From NCBI RefSeq assembly GCF_016917755.1, contig NZ_CP070326.1:1798001-1862000 (forward strand): a DNA stretch of 64,000 nucleotides, written 5' to 3'. The position numbers and the translations under genes were made by a program. Position 1 is the stretch's first letter. Every line of letters starts with the position of its first letter. Shown here one piece after another: positions 1-7,693 of the stretch. The notes below the pieces were generated by a model. That model had not been told where the DNA came from, searched no databases, and saw nothing but the letters and a program-made list of their open reading frames with translations. Source of the DNA: Streptomyces noursei. GTDB lineage: Bacteria; Actinomycetota; Actinomycetes; Streptomycetales; Streptomycetaceae.

Positions 1-240
1 GTGTCGGCGGGCAGCGCGATGTGCCGCGACTGGACGCCGGCCTTGGCGCAGCGGTTGCGCTTCATCCGGACGTAGGTGACCGAGGCCGGGTCGTCGCCCA
101 CGAGGACGGTGGCCAGGCACGGCGCCCGGCCGGTGCGCGCGGCGAGTGCCGCGGCGCGCTCGGCGGCCTCCTCGACCATCCGGCGGGCGAGCGCGCTGCC
201 GTCCATCAGGCGGGCGGTGGGGGACGTGGTCTGCGACATG
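1..240 (-). CDS. folD: Bifunctional methylene-THF dehydrogenase/cyclohydrolase FolD, N-terminal part
   Basis: Only the first 80 codons lie in the window; the gene runs off the left edge. The ATG at 240 follows an AGGAGG-type site. The translation begins with MSQTTSPTARLMDGSALARR and contains the family block VGDDPASVTYVRMKRNRCAK (about residues 47-66), which carries the substrate-binding Tyr and Lys of FolD. FolD interconverts 5,10-methylene-THF and 10-formyl-THF in the cytoplasm and so supplies formyl groups for purine synthesis. A ZTP riboswitch in the leader supports the call, because ZTP accumulates when 10-formyl-THF is short. The identification is secure; the C-terminal half cannot be judged. 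Confidence 0.95.
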
Positions 241-273
241 GCGCCTCCTGAGCGTCGTACGTCGTACGGGATC

Positions 274-349
274 GCCCAGGCGCACGGCATTGGCCGAAGT
301 GGCCGAGCCGCTTCCCGGTGGTACTCCACCCAAGCGCCAGTCACGGCTC
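274..349 (-). promoter_or_regulatory. ZTP (pfl) riboswitch in the folD leader
   Basis: Read on the minus strand, the leader has a closing stem GAGCCG/CGGCTC around the conserved GTGACTGGC, then a GGTGG/CCACC hairpin followed by CCGGGAAGC, then a short GGCC-ACTT-CGGCC hairpin, and finally the invariant 3' block CCGTGCGCCTGGGC. These are the hallmarks of the pfl motif, which senses ZTP/ZMP. The 3' block ends about 33 nt before the folD ATG, so control of translation initiation or of a nearby terminator is possible. The known role of the class, switching on one-carbon genes when 10-formyl-THF is low, fits folD. Confidence 0.9.
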
Positions 350-423
350 GCGCACCACTTTAGGCGATGGCCGGGAGACGGTGGGAACGGGTGTTCGCGG
401 GCGGCGGCGCGGGCCGCCCGGGG

Positions 424-1488
424 TCAGGGGAATTGTTGCCCCGGACTGGAGGTGTACGGCGCGCTGGCGGCCTCCCATTGGCTGAGGATGCCGTCCCAGT
501 CGTGCTGGGCGACGGTGACGGCACTGGGATCCCAGGTGGGCGCCGGGGCCACCGGTGGCGGTGGGGTTGACCAGGCGGCATGGGACTCCTGTGGCGTCCA
601 GGAGGCATAGGGATCCTGTGGCGCCGCCCATGCGGCGGGGTGGCCGGACGACGCCCAGGTGGCGTGCGGCTCGTACGGGGGCTGGGGCGGTGGTGCCTCG
701 GTGCGGGGCAGGTGGCCGGCGTCGGCCGGGGCGGTGGGTTGGACGTCGGCCATTCGTCGATGGCGGCCGATGCGGTCCGGGGCCGCGGGACGGGCAGTGT
801 GGGACTCGGCGGCGAGCTGGTGGGCGCGGGCGGCCAGGATCGTCACGTCCAGGCCCAGTTCGGCGGCGAGCGCGGAGAGGTCGGCGCCGGTGTGGTGACT
901 GTGCACCAGGACCGCGTCCAACGCCGGTGACCAGGCCGGTTCGGATACGGGCGGGGGCGTGGGGGCGGGCGGGGGCATGGGTGCGGGCGCGGGCGCGGGC
1001 GGGCGCGGTGGGATGCGGGTGGCGTCCGGCGGGGCGGCCGGGGCGACGGGGATGGAGGTCGCGCTGCCGGCGGTGGTGGCCCGGGGCCAGCTGTTGCCGA
1101 TCGCAGCGGCCGCGGCCGCTGCCGCGGCGGCCGCGGCGGCCGGCGAGATGGACCGGTTCGGCTCCGGCCGCTCCGGCCGCTCCGAGGTGTCGGCCCGGCG
1201 GGCGGCGCGGCGCTCCCTGGCCGACTCGTCGAGCAGGCTCTTGGCCACCGCACGGGCGTCGTCCTTGCCGACCGTACGGCGGGCCAGGCGCACCTCGCGG
1301 GCGTCGAGGCCGAGCAGATCGGCGACCACCTCGTCGCTGCCGACGGTCACCGCGAAGGCGGCCAGGGTCCGCGAGCGGCGGGCCTCGGCCTCGTCGAGGA
1401 GTCCTTGCGTCCGGCGGACCTCGTCATCGCTGATGCAAAACGCCTGTGCGAGTACCGCGTGGCGCTCCCACAACTCCCTCGGTTCCAT
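424..1488 (-). CDS. Conserved actinobacterial protein of unknown function with poly-Ala and Pro-rich linkers
   Basis: The protein has 354 residues. I do not recognise a named family. The N-terminal 110 residues (starting MEPRELWERHAVLAQAFCIS) are helical and charged and could be a DNA-binding-like or scaffold domain. They are followed by a run of 13 alanines, a long Pro/Ala linker, a second short helical block (SPALDAVLVHSHHTGADLSA to about residue 225, resembling a small helix-turn-helix) and a Pro/Gln/Trp-rich tail. No signal peptide or membrane segment is seen. It lies upstream of folD on the same strand, but the riboswitch between them indicates separate transcription. A divergent promoter region for this gene and the next lies at 1489-1663. 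Confidence 0.6.
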   Translation of the reverse strand: MEPRELWERHAVLAQAFCISDDEVRRTQGLLDEAEARRSRTLAAFAVTVGSDEVVADLLGLDAREVRLARRTVGKDDARAVAKSLLDESARERRAARRADTSERPERPEPNRSISPAAAAAAAAAAAAAIGNSWPRATTAGSATSIPVAPAAPPDATRIPPRPPAPAPAPMPPPAPTPPPVSEPAWSPALDAVLVHSHHTGADLSALAAELGLDVTILAARAHQLAAESHTARPAAPDRIGRHRRMADVQPTAPADAGHLPRTEAPPPQPPYEPHATWASSGHPAAWAAPQDPYASWTPQESHAAWSTPPPPVAPAPTWDPSAVTVAQHDWDGILSQWEAASAPYTSSPGQQFP

Positions 1489-1663
1489 GTCAGCGTCAAC
1501 GCCTTTTGGCCGGTGTTGGTCCGGTTCTCAATGAGAGATCACTGTAAGAGGTGATATTCCCCGCATCGCGCGCAGTGCTTTGGGATGTCATGAGACGGGG
1601 CATACGGGGCCGACCGGGCGTATCCGCAGTGACCGATCGTCGGGACGCATCGTTTCAACGGCC

Positions 1664-2062
1664 ATGAGTGTTCCCTCATCCGTCACCGTTGCCGGCCACG
1701 GCCGAACCGCCTTCGTCCCCCGCCCTCCGGTGGACCCGTCGCTGCCGCCCGGCACGGAGGTCGCACCCGCGCCGCCGCGGATCAACGCCGAGGTCGTCCG
1801 GCAGACCCCCGTGTACGCGGGGCTGGTGAAGATCTGGACGGAGCGGTGCGCGACGGTGCCCGGGGTCGCCGATCCCGAATGGCAACGGCTGGTGTCCTAC
1901 CGGGCGCTGATGGAGGAGACCGAGCTGGCGCTGACCGCACTGCGGCCGCACCGGGCGCCGGACGTGCTGCCGCCGCGCCGCACCCTTCCGGTGCCACCGG
2001 CACGGTACGCGACCGAACTGACACCGGTGCACGGCGGATTGCGGCCGCTCGCACACCCGTGA
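1664..2062 (+). CDS. Small conserved protein of unknown function
   Basis: A 132-residue protein starting MSVPSSVTVAGHGRTAFVPR. The ATG at 1664 was preferred to an upstream in-frame ATG at 1580 because the 28 extra residues are low-complexity Gly/Arg sequence unlike the rest. The N-terminus is Pro-rich. Residues from about 42 on (RINAEVVRQTPVYAGLVKIW and following) look like a compact helical domain with the pattern WQRLVSYRALMEE. There is no signal peptide, no membrane segment and no recognised motif. It is transcribed alone and ends before a strong hairpin at 2099. The reading frame is supported by third-position GC bias; the function is unknown. Confidence 0.55.
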   Translation: MSVPSSVTVAGHGRTAFVPRPPVDPSLPPGTEVAPAPPRINAEVVRQTPVYAGLVKIWTERCATVPGVADPEWQRLVSYRALMEETELALTALRPHRAPDVLPPRRTLPVPPARYATELTPVHGGLRPLAHP

Positions 2063-2098
2063 CGGCCCGGCCGGGGAGGGCGGCGCCCCCTCATGCCC

Positions 2099-2127
2099 GT
2101 GGGCCCGGGTACCGGACCCGGGCCCAC
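2099..2127. terminator. Perfect 12-bp hairpin between convergent genes
   Basis: GTGGGCCCGGGT pairs exactly with ACCCGGGCCCAC around a 5-nt loop. It lies 36 nt after the stop of the gene ending at 2062 and just before the convergent gene ending at 2157. No T-tract follows on either strand, as is usual for high-GC actinobacterial terminators. It probably serves both strands. Confidence 0.6.
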
Positions 2128-2156
2128 TGGGGTGGCGACGCGGTGAAACTCGACGA

Positions 2157-2633
2157 CTAGAGCAGCCCGAGGAAGTCGAGGCCGAGGAGGCCGTGCCGGC
2201 CCAGGCCGTCGGCGAGGCGGGCCGACTCCTCGCGACTGTCGTCGTCGCGCCGACCCGAGTCGCCGCGGCGCCCGGAGTCGTCACCGCGGCGCCCGGAGTC
2301 GTCGTCGCGCCGACCCGAGTCGCTGCGACGGCCGCCGTCGTCGTCGCGGCGGCCGTAGTCGTCGTCCCGGCGGCCGTAGTCGTCGTCGTAGCGACGGTGC
2401 TCGCTGCTGCGCCCGTAACCGTCGTCGTAACGGGCGTGCCCGTGCCGGCCTTCGTGGCTGCCGCCCTTGCCGTGGTGGCGGGCGGGCTTGGCGTGGCACC
2501 GGCTGTGGGCAGGGCACAGCGTGGTGTGCGCACTGCTGGGGGTCGTCGCGGTGGCGGCGCCCGCCGCCGGGACCACCAGGGTGGCCGCGGCGAGGCCGGC
2601 CACCGCGAGCCCGCGAGGAATCGAACGAAGCAT
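2157..2633 (-). CDS. Secreted protein with RRDDD-type tandem repeats
   Basis: 158 residues. Residues 1-27 form a signal peptide (MLRSIPRGLAVAGLAAATLV then VPAAGA). Residues 40-65 hold two Cys and many His. Residues 82-133 are degenerate tandem repeats of the form (Y/S/G)GRRDDD, highly charged and surely disordered. The tail is a short hydrophobic GLLGLDFLGLL. The start at 2633 is preferred to upstream ATGs because it has a GGTGGAAG ribosome site and gives a clean signal peptide. It is probably exported by Sec. No family is recognised; the charge pattern suggests a cell-wall-interacting or metal-binding surface protein, which is inference only. Confidence 0.6.
   Translation of the reverse strand: MLRSIPRGLAVAGLAAATLVVPAAGAATATTPSSAHTTLCPAHSRCHAKPARHHGKGGSHEGRHGHARYDDGYGRSSEHRRYDDDYGRRDDDYGRRDDDGGRRSDSGRRDDDSGRRGDDSGRRGDSGRRDDDSREESARLADGLGRHGLLGLDFLGLL
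2235..2390 (-). repeat. Tandem repeat encoding GRRDDDx units
   Basis: Imperfect 18-24 nt units rich in CGACGACGACTC/GGCCGCCG encode the repeats of the secreted protein. The repetition produces long open frames in other phases (Val/Ala-rich on the plus strand), which are artefacts. Such repeats change length easily. Confidence 0.6.
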
Positions 2634-2786
2634 TCTTCCACCTTTACTCGGCTGGGCAGAAAAGGAACATTCTGCTGCAATCGCGACAATAGGTCGGCCA
2701 TCCAGCCCTGCGCGGAGACCCGCCGGAGGGTCACCGGAACGCAGCACCGGCCGCGCCACCCCGAGCACACCCCCTGCCGCACGGTG

Positions 2787-3419
2787 TCACTCCGTCTTCG
2801 GCAGTCCTTCCAGCAGGGAGCCCAGGGCCTCCCCGACCAGGCGGGAGACGGTGTTCGGATCGGCGCTGGCCAGTGGCTCCTTTCCGACCACCACGCGCAT
2901 CAGGCCGATGCCCAGCAGCCAGGACAGCGCCAGATCGCCGCGCAGCGCGCCGTCCTCGGCCCGCGAGAGGGTGGCCAACACCTCGGCGTACTCGTCACCA
3001 AGCCCCCGCAGCGCCTCGGCGATTTCGTCGCTGCCGCCGATGGAGCGGAGGCAGACCTCCAGCGACCGGTCGGCACCGGGGCCGCGGCCCTCGGCGAGCA
3101 TGCCGCGCAGCGCGACGTCGAAGAGCCGCTCGGCGGGGGTGCTGCGCAGCTGCTCGTGCCCGCCGCGCGCCATCACCTCGCCGAACAGCGCCTTCTTCGA
3201 GCCGAAGTAGCGGAACAGCAGGGCCTGGTTGACACCGGCCCGGGCCGCGATGTCGCGGACCGTGGCGCGCTCGTAGCCGCGCTCGGCGAAGAGTTCCGAG
3301 GCGGCGTCGAGCAACAGCCGCCGGGTGCTCTGTGCGTCCCGGCGGTGTTCGCCGGCGGCGCCGCCCCGCCGGGCCTCCCCCGCCGGCCGCGCCGCGACCT
3401 CCTGCATTGCCTCCCGCAT
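2787..3419 (-). CDS. TetR-family transcriptional repressor
   Basis: 210 residues from the ATG at 3419 (MREAMQEVAARPAGEARRGG), which has a GGGGAG site 6 nt upstream; longer in-frame starts run into the operator region. The TetR helix-turn-helix is at about residues 33-77 (STRRLLLDAASELFAERGYE, then DIAARAGVNQALLFRYFGSK), followed by an all-helical ligand domain. The gene is divergent from a P450 gene, with an 18-bp palindrome between the two starts. The simplest model is that it represses itself and the P450-ferredoxin pair until a ligand, perhaps the P450 substrate, binds. Confidence 0.9.
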   Translation of the reverse strand: MREAMQEVAARPAGEARRGGAAGEHRRDAQSTRRLLLDAASELFAERGYERATVRDIAARAGVNQALLFRYFGSKKALFGEVMARGGHEQLRSTPAERLFDVALRGMLAEGRGPGADRSLEVCLRSIGGSDEIAEALRGLGDEYAEVLATLSRAEDGALRGDLALSWLLGIGLMRVVVGKEPLASADPNTVSRLVGEALGSLLEGLPKTE

Positions 3420-3528
3420 CGCCACTCCCCTTTCCATCGGTCCGTCAGATGACCACCGTGGCCCGCCGTGCCGGCCATGACGACGGCCACAATCCATCGT
3501 TGACCGCCCCGAGCGCACGTCCTACCGT

Positions 3529-3546
3529 TGTAAGCAGGTGCTTACA
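3529..3546. promoter_or_regulatory. Palindromic operator between the tetR gene and the P450 gene
   Basis: TGTAAGCA-GG-TGCTTACA: two perfect 8-bp half-sites around a 2-nt centre. It lies 14 nt upstream of the P450 GTG start, where it would overlap the transcription or translation start. Size and symmetry are typical of TetR operators. The divergent TetR gene is the obvious binder, by inference. Confidence 0.7.
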
Positions 3547-3560
3547 CAAGGGAGGTCACC

Positions 3561-4751
3561 GTGACCACAGCCGGCACAGCACCCGTCTCCTACCCCTTCA
3601 ATATCGCTGAGAGCCTCGATCTTTCGGCGGAGTACGAGCGGGTGCGCAGTAGCCCCGGTCTTCTCAAGGTCAAGTTGGCATACGGCGAGCCGGCCTGGCT
3701 CGTGACGCGGTACGCCGAGGCCCGGTTCGTCCTGGGCGACCAGCGCTTCAGCCGGGCCGAGGGCATCAAGCACGATGAGCCCCGACAGTCCGAGGGAAGC
3801 CGCGACAGCGGCATCCTGAGCATGGATCCACCCGATCACACCCGACTGCGCACCCTGGTCGCCAAGGCGTTCACGGTCCGTCAGGTCGAAAGACTTCGGC
3901 CACAGGTCAGGGAGCTGACCCGGGAGCTGCTCGACGAGCTGGAAGCGGCCGGGCCGCCGGTCGACCTGGTCGACCATTACGCCCTGCCCATCCCGGTGGC
4001 GGTCATCTGCCGGCTGCTGGGGGTGCCGACCGAGGACCGGCCGCAGTTCCGGGCCTGGAGCGACGCCGCCCTGTCGACGAGTTCCCTGACGGCCGAGGAG
4101 TTCGACGCCAATCGCGAGGAACTCCGGGCGTACATGGGGAAGTTGATCGCGCAGCACCGGAAGGATCCGCAGGACGACCTGATGACCGCGCTGATCGACG
4201 CGCGGGACGTCGACGACCGGCTGTCGGAGCTCGAACTGGTCGATCTGTGCGTCGGCATCCTGGTCGCCGGGCACGAGACCACCGCCACCCAGATCCCCAA
4301 CTTCGTACTGGCACTGCTGGACCACCCGGAACAGCTGGCCCTGCTGCGGGAGCAGCCCGAGCTGATCGGGGGCGCCGTGGAGGAGTTACTGCGGTTCGTC
4401 CCCCTGGGGAGCGGTGCGGGTCAGGCGCGGTACGCCACGGAGGACATCGAGGTCGGGGGCACGCTGGTGCGGGCCGGCGAGCCCGTGCTGGTCGCGATGG
4501 GCGCGGCCAACCGCGACGCACTGCGGTTCGACGCCCCGGGGAAGCTGAACATCCAGCGGACCGGCACCCAGCACCTCGGCTTCGGGCACGGCGTCCACCA
4601 CTGCCTGGGCGCGCCGCTGGCCCGGCTGGAGCTCCAGGAGGCGCTCTCCGCGCTGATCACCCGGTTCCCCGGGCTGCACGTGGCCGGGGACATCGAGTGG
4701 AAGACCCAGATGCTGGTGCGCGGTCCGCGGGTCCTGCCGGTGGGGTGGTGA
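3561..4751 (+). CDS. Cytochrome P450
   Basis: 396 residues from the GTG at 3561, which follows GGGAGG. All the class signatures are present: the oxygen-activation motif AGHETT (residues 236-241), the ExxR pair (E275-R278) and the heme loop FGHGVHHCLG with the Cys ligand at 348. The length and sequence are those of soluble actinobacterial P450s, which receive electrons from a small ferredoxin; that partner is the next gene, overlapping by 4 nt. The substrate cannot be told from sequence. The TetR gene and its operator suggest that the pair is induced. A terminator at 4995 separates it from the nicotinate genes, so a role in that pathway is not implied. Confidence 0.95.
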   Translation: MTTAGTAPVSYPFNIAESLDLSAEYERVRSSPGLLKVKLAYGEPAWLVTRYAEARFVLGDQRFSRAEGIKHDEPRQSEGSRDSGILSMDPPDHTRLRTLVAKAFTVRQVERLRPQVRELTRELLDELEAAGPPVDLVDHYALPIPVAVICRLLGVPTEDRPQFRAWSDAALSTSSLTAEEFDANREELRAYMGKLIAQHRKDPQDDLMTALIDARDVDDRLSELELVDLCVGILVAGHETTATQIPNFVLALLDHPEQLALLREQPELIGGAVEELLRFVPLGSGAGQARYATEDIEVGGTLVRAGEPVLVAMGAANRDALRFDAPGKLNIQRTGTQHLGFGHGVHHCLGAPLARLELQEALSALITRFPGLHVAGDIEWKTQMLVRGPRVLPVGW

Positions 4752-4975
4752 GCGCGATGGCGTGGAAGGTGGAGATCGATCCGGGGCTGTGCATCGCCTC
4801 GGGTTCCTGCCCGGCGATCGCACCGGAGCTGTTCGCGCTGGACGGGCCGCGCGCCCGGGCGGTGCGGGAGGAGATCCCGGAGGACGAGCGGGCGTTGGAC
4901 GCGGCCGAGGTGTGCCCGGCGATGGCCATCACGGTGCGGGACGCCTCCGGGCAGGTGATCGGCCCCCTGTCGTAG
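4748..4975 (+). CDS. Ferredoxin, [3Fe-4S] type, P450 partner
   Basis: 75 residues from a GTG that overlaps the P450 stop (GTGA); an ATG at 4757 is an alternative start. The cysteines are C15, C21 and C56 in the pattern C-X5-C...CP, lacking the second Cys of the usual CxxCxxC motif. That is the arrangement of single-cluster [3Fe-4S] ferredoxins that serve Streptomyces P450s. It should pass electrons from an NAD(P)H ferredoxin reductase, not encoded nearby, to the upstream P450. Confidence 0.9.
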   Translation: MSAMAWKVEIDPGLCIASGSCPAIAPELFALDGPRARAVREEIPEDERALDAAEVCPAMAITVRDASGQVIGPLS

Positions 4976-4994
4976 CGGGATCCGGGGGCAGTTG

Positions 4995-5023
4995 GCGGGG
5001 CGCGGCCGGGGGCCGCGCCCCGC
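4995..5023 (+). terminator. Perfect 13-bp hairpin after the ferredoxin gene
   Basis: GCGGGGCGCGGCC pairs exactly with GGCCGCGCCCCGC around GGG, 20 nt past the ferredoxin stop. It isolates the P450 operon from the nicotinate cluster. There is no T-tract. Confidence 0.7.
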
Positions 5024-5156
5024 TGCGCGTGCCCGGGCGCCGATCGGGCCGCGGGAGACACGGTCCTGACGGTCGATCGGGGATCCGGGTGGGCGAACTC
5101 GGCGCGCACCCCTTGCCAAGGCGAGATAGTACGTGTTCGGATTATCTTCGTCGGGG

Positions 5157-5172
5157 TGCCATCAGCATGGCA
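5157..5172. promoter_or_regulatory. Candidate NicR operator upstream of nicX
   Basis: TGCCAT-CAGC-ATGGCA is a perfect 6-bp inverted repeat, sitting in a longer imperfect dyad (GGTG...CACC flanks, about 5155-5177). It lies about 110 nt before the nicX start, just after an AT-richer stretch (GTTCGGATTATCTTC, 5134-5148) that could hold the promoter. A MarR regulator encoded at the end of the cluster is the likely ligand-responsive binder; this is inference from position and symmetry. Confidence 0.45.
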
Positions 5173-5281
5173 TCACCACAGATCAGAGCATGTCCACAGG
5201 ACCACGGCGACGGGCCGGCAGCGTCCCGCCGCACGCACCGACGACCACCCAGCCCCCGAACGCGTCTTCTGGAGGGTCCCC

Positions 5282-6331
5282 GTGTTCGACCTCTCGTCCG
5301 TCGATCTGCTCGACGTCTTCACCCGCCAGCTGCGGCTGTGCAAACTGCGCAGCGACGAACACGTCGTGGTGCTGGCCGAGCCGGACAGTCGCGGCGACTA
5401 TGTCGCGGCGGCGTTCGGCGCGGCCAAGGCGTGCGGCGCGCACGTCATCGCCGCGACCGTCCCCGGCGGCACGCCCGCGCCGATGCCCAGCACGCACACC
5501 GGTGCCGGCCCCGGGCTGACCTCCGTCCTCAACGACACCACCGCCCAGGACCTGCTCAAATCGGCGGACCTGGTGGTCGATCTGACCCGCGAGGGCTTCA
5601 TCCACGCCCCGGTCCAGCAGGAGATCCTCCGGGCCGGCACCCGCATCCTCTTCGTCTGCGACGCCCCCGAGGTGCTGATCCGCAACCTCCCCAAGGAGGA
5701 GGACAAGGCCGAGGTGCTGCGCGGCGTCGAGCTGCTCCGGCGGTCGTCGCAGATGCGGGTGCGCTCCGCCGCCGGCACCGACCTGACCGTCCAGCTCAGC
5801 GGCTCCCGCCCGGAGTTCCAGTGCGGTTTCGCCGACGATCCGGGCCGGTGGGACCACTGGCCGAGCACCATGGTGCTGTGCTGGCCGGAGCTCTCCGACG
5901 GGCAGATCGTGCTGGCGCCGGGCGACATCCTGCTGCCGTTCAAGGAGTACGTCCGCGAGCCGGTGACGCTGCAGATCACCGGCGGCCACATCGAGAAGGT
6001 CGGCGGCGGCGCCGACGCCGACCTGCTCACCACGTTCTTCGAGGACTCCGGGGACACCTGGGCGCGCAGCCTGTCGCACCTGGGCTGGGGGCTGATGCGG
6101 ACCGCCGACTGGTTCGCCACCGCCATGTACGGCAAGGACGAGCTGATGGGCATGGACGCCCGGGCCTTCGCCGGCAACTTCCTGTGGTCGACGGGCCCGC
6201 ACCCCGTACTGGGCCGGGAGTCCTACGCCCACCTCGACATCGCGATGCGCGGCTGCTCGGTGACGGTCGACGGGACGGAGGTGGTGGTGGACGGCCGGCT
6301 CGTCGACGACGCCCGGCCCGCCGACGGCTGA
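5282..6331 (+). CDS. nicX: 2,5-Dihydroxypyridine 5,6-dioxygenase (NicX-like)
   Basis: 349 residues from the GTG at 5282, preceded by GGAGGG; the characterised Pseudomonas NicX has nearly the same length. It belongs to the M29-aminopeptidase-like fold family. The iron ligands known for NicX (two His and one Asp) match H266 (in SLSHLGWG) and H317-L-D319 (in YAHLDIAM). It should open the ring of 2,5-dihydroxypyridine with O2 to give N-formylmaleamate. The next gene makes its substrate, and nicD and nicF downstream use its product, so context and residues agree. An M29 aminopeptidase is the alternative by fold alone, but the context argues against it. Confidence 0.88.
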   Translation: MFDLSSVDLLDVFTRQLRLCKLRSDEHVVVLAEPDSRGDYVAAAFGAAKACGAHVIAATVPGGTPAPMPSTHTGAGPGLTSVLNDTTAQDLLKSADLVVDLTREGFIHAPVQQEILRAGTRILFVCDAPEVLIRNLPKEEDKAEVLRGVELLRRSSQMRVRSAAGTDLTVQLSGSRPEFQCGFADDPGRWDHWPSTMVLCWPELSDGQIVLAPGDILLPFKEYVREPVTLQITGGHIEKVGGGADADLLTTFFEDSGDTWARSLSHLGWGLMRTADWFATAMYGKDELMGMDARAFAGNFLWSTGPHPVLGRESYAHLDIAMRGCSVTVDGTEVVVDGRLVDDARPADG

Positions 6332-6387
6332 CCGGCCACCGCGTCCTGTCCCGTCGTGTCCGTGCGGAACGTCCTGGAGGAAACGTG

Positions 6388-7653
6388 GTGCCCAGCCAGT
6401 CCTACGAAGTCACCATCACCGGCGGCGGTCTCGGCGGCCTGACCGCGGCGCTGGCGCTGCGCCAGCGCGGGCTGCGGGTCACCGTCCTGGAGCAGGCACC
6501 GCTGCTCGGCGAGGTCGGCGCCGGCATCCAGACCGCGCCCAACGCCAGCCGGATCCTGCTCGGGCTGGGTCTGCGCCGGCAGCTGGAGGCGATCCACACC
6601 GAGCCGCTGGACCAGGTGCGGCGGCGCTGGCAGGACGGCCGCGTGGTGGCGCTCACGCCGCTCGGCCAGGCGTGCAAGGACCGGTTCGACGCCCCGTACT
6701 GGCACTACCACCGCGCCGATCTGCACCAGGTGATCATGGAAGCCTGTCTCGATCCGACCGGTCCGGGCCCGGTCGTGACGATGCACACCGCGAGCCGGGT
6801 GGTCGAGCTGGACCGCACCCGGTCCGAGCGGCCGGTGGCGGTCACCGACGACGGGCGGCGGTTCGCCGGCGACGTGCTGATCGGCGCGGACGGCGTCCGC
6901 TCGCGGGTGCGGGAGCTGATCGGGGCGCCGGACACCCTGCTGTTCTCCGGCGAGATGGCCTACCGGGCCCTGATCCCGGGCGAGCTGATCGCCGCCGACC
7001 CGGCCACCCGCTGGCTGGTGGACCGCTTCCAGAGCACCATCTGGTACGGGCCCGAACGGCACCTCGTCCACTACCTGATCCGCGGCGGCGCGTATCTGAA
7101 CGTGGTGGCCTGCGTGCCGTGCACCGACGAGGTCGCCGAGAAGTGGACGGTGCCCGCCACCCCGCAGGACCTGGTGGACGCCTTCCCCGGCTGGGACGAC
7201 CGGGTGCCGGCGATGCTGTCCAAGGCCAAGGAGAACGTCGGCTGCTTCGCCCTCTACCACCGGCGGCGGGACCCGGTCTGGACGGACGGGCACGTGGCGC
7301 TGCTCGGCGACGCCTGCCACGCCATGCTCCCCTACCAGGCGCAGGGTGCCTCGCAGGCCATGGAGGACGCCGCGGTGCTGGCCGAGGAGCTGGGGGCGGT
7401 CACCGTCTCCGGGGTGTCGCAGGCACTGCGCCGGTACGTCGACCGGCGCGCCAAGCACGCCGGGATGGTGCAGGAGGCGTCCTTGCAGAACAAGACCTTC
7501 TACCACTTCCCCGACGGCCCCGAGCAGCGGGCCCGGGACGCGCAACTGCGCCGCTTCGAAGGCGAGTCGGACCTCTCCTACGACTGGCTGTGGCGCGGGA
7601 CCCCGCTCAACGACCCCGACCAGGTGGCGTTCTCCTATCCGTTCGCCCGCTGA
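6388..7653 (+). CDS. nicC: 6-Hydroxynicotinate 3-monooxygenase-like FAD hydroxylase
   Basis: 421 residues. Tandem GTGs at 6385 and 6388 follow GGAGG; the second has the better spacing. Residues 8-17 form the FAD Rossmann motif (VTITGGGLGG), the DG-type motif is at VLIGADGVRSRVRE, and the GD motif is at G307-D308 (GDACHAMLPYQAQG). This is a class A flavoprotein aromatic hydroxylase. In the maleamate route NicC converts 6-hydroxynicotinate to 2,5-dihydroxypyridine with loss of the carboxylate as CO2. The family alone would also allow salicylate-type hydroxylases; specificity is inferred from nicX, nicD and nicF in the same operon. Confidence 0.85.
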   Translation: MPSQSYEVTITGGGLGGLTAALALRQRGLRVTVLEQAPLLGEVGAGIQTAPNASRILLGLGLRRQLEAIHTEPLDQVRRRWQDGRVVALTPLGQACKDRFDAPYWHYHRADLHQVIMEACLDPTGPGPVVTMHTASRVVELDRTRSERPVAVTDDGRRFAGDVLIGADGVRSRVRELIGAPDTLLFSGEMAYRALIPGELIAADPATRWLVDRFQSTIWYGPERHLVHYLIRGGAYLNVVACVPCTDEVAEKWTVPATPQDLVDAFPGWDDRVPAMLSKAKENVGCFALYHRRRDPVWTDGHVALLGDACHAMLPYQAQGASQAMEDAAVLAEELGAVTVSGVSQALRRYVDRRAKHAGMVQEASLQNKTFYHFPDGPEQRARDAQLRRFEGESDLSYDWLWRGTPLNDPDQVAFSYPFAR

Positions 7654-7693
7654 GGCCCCACCGCACCGGCCTGACGACACGAACAGGAAGCCC

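Noticed and set aside
2193..3452. 419-residue plus-strand open frame
   Set aside because: Val/Ala-rich shadow of the repeat protein and of the TetR gene on the other strand; no ribosome site and no domain.
3561..4975. P450 and ferredoxin as part of the nicotinate pathway
   Set aside because: A terminator and a separate TetR operator isolate them, and the known route needs no P450.
5156..5281. Upstream in-frame ATG start for nicX
   Set aside because: The extra 42 residues are His/Arg/Pro-rich, the GTG at 5282 has a clear GGAGGG site and gives the NicX family length.
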